Source: Deinococcus sp.
Lineage (GTDB): Bacteria > Deinococcota > Deinococci > Deinococcales > Deinococcaceae
Direction: 5' to 3'
NCBI RefSeq assembly: GCF_025362455.1
Contig: NZ_JANYGJ010000145.1
Coordinates: forward strand, 1-7,254
DNA length: 7,254 nt
The notes below the pieces were generated by a model. The model was not told where the DNA came from, searched no databases, and saw only the letters and a program-made list of their open reading frames with translations. Shown here in pieces: positions 5,717 to 7,254 of this stretch (positions within the stretch are counted from its first letter, which is position 1; each line of letters starts with the position of its first letter). A program made the position numbers and the translations under genes.

Positions 5717-6709
5717 ATGAAAGAACCTGCCCTGAAACCCCCTGTGAGGGTCGCCATCACCGGAGCCGCTGGACAGATTGGCTACAGCCTGCTTTTTCGC
5801 ATCGCCAGCGGGGACATGCTGGGAGTGGACCAACCCATTATTTTGCAACTGCTCGAGGTGACGCCCGCGCTCAAAGCCCTGAACGGGGTGATTATGGAAC
5901 TCGAGGACTGCGCTTTCCCGCTGCTGGCGGGTACTGTAGCCAGTGACGACCCGCTGGTTGCGTTCAAAGATGCCGATTACGCGCTCCTGGTCGGCGCGAT
6001 GCCGCGTAAACAGGGCATGGAGCGCAAAGATTTGCTCAGCGCCAACGGGGGAATCTTTGGGCCGCAGGGTAAAGCCTTAGGCGCGGTAGCCTCGAGAAAC
6101 GTGAAAGTCTTGGTGGTGGGCAATCCGGCCAACACCAACGCGCTGATTGCGATGCGAAACGCGCCCAACCTCAATCCGCGCAATTTCACGGCCATGATGC
6201 GCCTGGACCACAACCGGGCTAAAAGTCAGATTGCGGCTAAACTCGGGGTGGCCTCGAGCGAGGTTTCGCACATGGGCGTGTGGGGCAACCACTCGAGCAC
6301 CCAGTACCCCGACGCTTTCAACGCCACGGTGAACGGCAAAAGCGTGGCCGAGCAAACCGACCTCGAGTATCTGGACACCGACTTCATTCCCACGGTGCAA
6401 AAGCGTGGCGCGGCCATCATCGAGGCGCGGGGACTCTCCAGCGCGGCCAGTGCGGCCAGCGCGGCCATTGACCACATGCGCGACTGGGTGCTGGGGTCCG
6501 GCGGCGAGTGGGTCAGCATGGGCGTGCCGTCAGACGGTTCTTACGGCATTCCCGAGGGCCTGATTTTCGGCTTTCCAGTGACCACTGAGAACGGGGAATA
6601 CAAAATAGTGCAGGGCCTCGAGCTAAATGACTTTGCCAAAGAGCGCATCGCCAAAACGCATCAGGAACTGCTCGAGGAAAAAGGCGCGGTGCAGGATTTG
6701 TTGGGTTGA
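5717..6709 (+). CDS. mdh: Malate dehydrogenase (NAD-dependent)
   Basis: This 330-residue enzyme (EC 1.1.1.37) interconverts malate and oxaloacetate with NAD+/NADH in the TCA cycle, in the cytoplasm. The length is normal for the family. The Rossmann loop TGAAGQIGYSL is at residues 15-25, followed by Glu47 in LQLLEV, which selects NAD over NADP. Substrate arginines fall in MPRKQGMER (Arg97, Arg103) and LDHNRA (Arg167). The catalytic pair is Asp164 and His192 (VWGNHSS). GNPANTN (135-141) and RGLSSAASAASAAIDHMRDW (238-257) are further family blocks. Nothing essential is missing. The overall pattern is of the Deinococcus/Thermus and proteobacterial MDH group, not the LDH-like group. The gene lies wholly in the CTCGAG-rich segment (nine copies inside it) and has AT-richer codon use than hemC, so it may be a transferred copy. 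It has a good ribosome binding site and its own terminator, so it appears monocistronic. Confidence 0.97.
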   Translation: MKEPALKPPVRVAITGAAGQIGYSLLFRIASGDMLGVDQPIILQLLEVTPALKALNGVIMELEDCAFPLLAGTVASDDPLVAFKDADYALLVGAMPRKQGMERKDLLSANGGIFGPQGKALGAVASRNVKVLVVGNPANTNALIAMRNAPNLNPRNFTAMMRLDHNRAKSQIAAKLGVASSEVSHMGVWGNHSSTQYPDAFNATVNGKSVAEQTDLEYLDTDFIPTVQKRGAAIIEARGLSSAASAASAAIDHMRDWVLGSGGEWVSMGVPSDGSYGIPEGLIFGFPVTTENGEYKIVQGLELNDFAKERIAKTHQELLEEKGAVQDLLG

Positions 6710-6730
6710 CGCTGGTGTGAAAGTGGCTGT

Positions 6731-6760
6731 ATAGATTGCCTGAATCTATTCGGCTTTTTT
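6731..6760 (+). terminator. Rho-independent terminator of mdh
   Basis: ATAGATT (6731-6737) pairs with AATCTAT (6743-6749) across the loop GCCTG. TCGGC and then TTTTTT (6755-6760) follow. An alternative fold pairs GCC with GGC right next to the T run. It starts 22 bases after the mdh stop. Confidence 0.7.
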
Positions 6761-6771
6761 GTGGGTTTGCG

Positions 6772-6941
6772 CTCGAGCTGAAGAGGAAGGGCGAGCTGCT
6801 GTCTTGGACATAACGGCACCTATCGGGCCTGTCCGCCACTCGCCCCTACCAAACACTGGGATTTGGATTCTTACTCGAGCTGAAAAGAGGGCGCAAGCGT
6901 TGCGCCCCTACCACACATTAAAATTTGGATTTTTGCTCGAG
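6772..6941. repeat. Tandem REP-like palindromic units bounded by CTCGAG
   Basis: Positions 6841-6879 and 6903-6941 match at 32 of 39 bases: CGCCCCTACC, then an AT-rich stretch with ATTTGGATT, ending in CTCGAG. CTCGAGCTGAA (6772-6782) recurs at 6874-6884. Each unit has a hairpin: GGGCGAG (6789-6795) with CTCGCCC (6839-6845), and GGGCGCAA (6889-6896) with TTGCGCCC (6900-6907) around a 3-base loop. Together they look like two copies of a dispersed palindromic repeat placed 62 bases apart. I see no coding frame here. Confidence 0.7.
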
Positions 6942-6972
6942 CGAGAAAACAAACGGTTTTAAAGCATTTTGT

Positions 6973-7003
6973 GGAAGTATTGAGCCAAGGGCGAAATACT
7001 TCC
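6973..7003. terminator. Perfect 9-bp stem-loop, possible terminator for the right-edge minus-strand gene
   Basis: GGAAGTATT (6973-6981) pairs with AATACTTCC (6995-7003) around a 13-base loop. Read on the minus strand it is followed by ACAAAATGC and TTTAAAACC, not a clean T run. It lies 118 bases past the stop of the right-edge gene. It may be a terminator or only part of the surrounding repeat. Confidence 0.4.
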
Positions 7004-7064
7004 CGACCAACGGGAGCGGCAACAGGAAGGCGTTTTTCACGATAATGGAGCCAGCCGGAGTGTA

Positions 7065-7085
7065 GCGGAGGTGGCGCAATGGTAG
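7065..7085 (+). other. Fragment resembling the 5' third of tRNA-Leu
   Basis: The 21 bases at 7065-7085 match the tRNA-Leu 5' end (5388-5409) at 19 of 22 aligned positions, covering the acceptor strand and D-arm region (GAGGTGGCG, AAT, GGTAG). No matching anticodon arm, T arm or 3' acceptor strand follows, so it is not a functional tRNA. It may be a remnant, or a chance match to common tRNA consensus bases. Confidence 0.35.
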
Positions 7086-7120
7086 TGGAAAATGCTTTAG
7101 TTCGTCACTTATCACTGTCT

Positions 7121-7254
7121 TCAGAACTTCAGGTGCCGCTTGCCAAGCAGCTCGGCCAGAATCTGCGGGGTCCACACCTCCTGGCTGTACATGGTGTACT
7201 GCTTTTTGAAACGCCCCACCCGGTCCCACACTTCCCTCGAGTCTCGAGGCGACA
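7121..7254 (-). CDS. C-terminal end of an unidentified protein, start beyond window
   Basis: I read 43 residues entering from the right edge and ending in TGA at 7121-7123. The tail includes EVWDRVGRFKKQYTMYSQEV, then WTPQILAELLGKRHLKF and the stop. I chose this frame because it has mixed hydrophobic, charged and aromatic residues, mostly G or C at third positions, and a helix-like end; the other open minus frame (through the same DNA) gives Gly/Ala/Pro-rich low-quality sequence with no natural end near here. Two CTCGAG words at 7236 and 7243 lie in the coding part, so this gene belongs to the same DNA style as mdh. It converges with mdh. I do not recognise the family, and 43 residues are too few to assign one. 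Confidence 0.6.
   Translation of the reverse strand, partial: SPRDSREVWDRVGRFKKQYTMYSQEVWTPQILAELLGKRHLKF

Larger units (their letters stand above)
6960..7099. repeat. 140-bp unit bounded by an 11-bp perfect inverted repeat (MITE-like)
   Basis: TAAAGCATTTT (6960-6970) is the exact reverse complement of AAAATGCTTTA (7089-7099). The interior contains a 9-base-pair stem (6973-6981 with 6995-7003) and a second 5-base-pair stem, and no coding frame. The shape fits a small non-autonomous element or a complex intergenic RNA/DNA hairpin. Flanking target-site duplications are not evident, so the mobile-element reading is tentative. Confidence 0.4.
6710..7120. other. Repeat-rich intergenic region, no gene seen
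   Basis: These 411 bases between mdh and the right-edge gene hold the mdh terminator, two REP-like units, an 11-base inverted repeat pair with inner stem-loops, and a tRNA-5'-like fragment. GC is lower than anywhere else in the window. Open frames here have no ribosome binding site and no recognisable protein features. Confidence 0.65.
5519..7248. other. Compositionally distinct segment dense in the palindrome CTCGAG
   Basis: CTCGAG begins at 5519, 5619, 5672, 5702, 5852, 5900, 6091, 6253, 6292, 6362, 6617, 6671, 6772, 6874, 6936, 7236 and 7243: 17 copies in about 1.73 kb. Positions 1-5518 hold none. At 60-65% GC, fewer than about one would be expected by chance in this length. The segment also has lower GC and more AAA, GAA and TTG codons than the genes to its left. 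The words occur in coding and non-coding DNA alike and in different codon phases, so they reflect a genome-wide word preference rather than a protein motif. Different ancestry from the left part is the simplest reading; the source is unproven. Copies run to within a few bases of the right window edge, so the segment probably continues beyond it. Confidence 0.8.

Noticed and set aside
6842..6941. CRISPR array
   Set aside because: Only two imperfect copies with a shared hairpin and no regular unique spacers; better explained as palindromic repeats.
6918..7229. 103-codon minus-strand frame at the right end
   Set aside because: It runs through the REP-like and inverted-repeat DNA, has no ribosome binding site, and competes with the better 43-residue frame ending at 7121.

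Overview
The window looks like chromosomal DNA of a Deinococcus-type bacterium. Positions 1 to about 5500 are very GC-rich. Two genes there appear to be leaderless, with a TAnnnT -10 element ending 7-9 bases before the ATG, a common arrangement in that genus. The proteins also fit Deinococcota: a BchI/MoxR-like AAA+ ATPase, a secreted DUF187/GHL10-type glycoside hydrolase, porphobilinogen deaminase, a GNAT acetyltransferase and a Deinococcus/Thermus-style malate dehydrogenase. This taxonomic call is inference from recognition, with no database search.

Layout: (1) 1-1448, minus strand, the AAA+ ATPase, cut by the left window edge. (2) 1449-1633, a G-rich divergent promoter region. (3) 1634-3526, plus strand, a secreted GHL10-like hydrolase with a proline-rich linker and a C-terminal beta-sandwich-like domain. 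(4) 3572-4926, minus strand, hemC followed by a GNAT gene whose reading frame overlaps the hemC stop and seems to start with CTG. (5) 5001-5207, minus strand, a 68-residue proline-rich protein with a strong ribosome binding site. (6) 5344-5505, plus strand, a tRNA-Leu(CAG) transcription unit with its own promoter and a strong terminator. (7) 5506-7254, mdh on the plus strand, then about 400 bases of repeat-rich, AT-richer intergenic DNA, then the 3' end of an unidentified minus-strand gene cut by the right window edge.

The main anomaly is a change of DNA style just after the tRNA-Leu terminator. The palindrome CTCGAG occurs 17 times between 5519 and 7248 and not once in 1-5518. GC content also falls, and REP-like palindromic repeats appear. 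I read this as DNA of different ancestry, possibly from a relative such as Meiothermus/Thermaceae, brought in next to a tRNA gene and carrying mdh. A chimeric assembly or contamination would look the same and cannot be excluded here.

Functionally the genes are mostly unrelated housekeeping units: tetrapyrrole synthesis (hemC), the TCA cycle (mdh) and translation (tRNA-Leu). hemC and the GNAT gene are the only likely operon. I found no CRISPR array, no transposase gene, and no convincing new multi-gene system.
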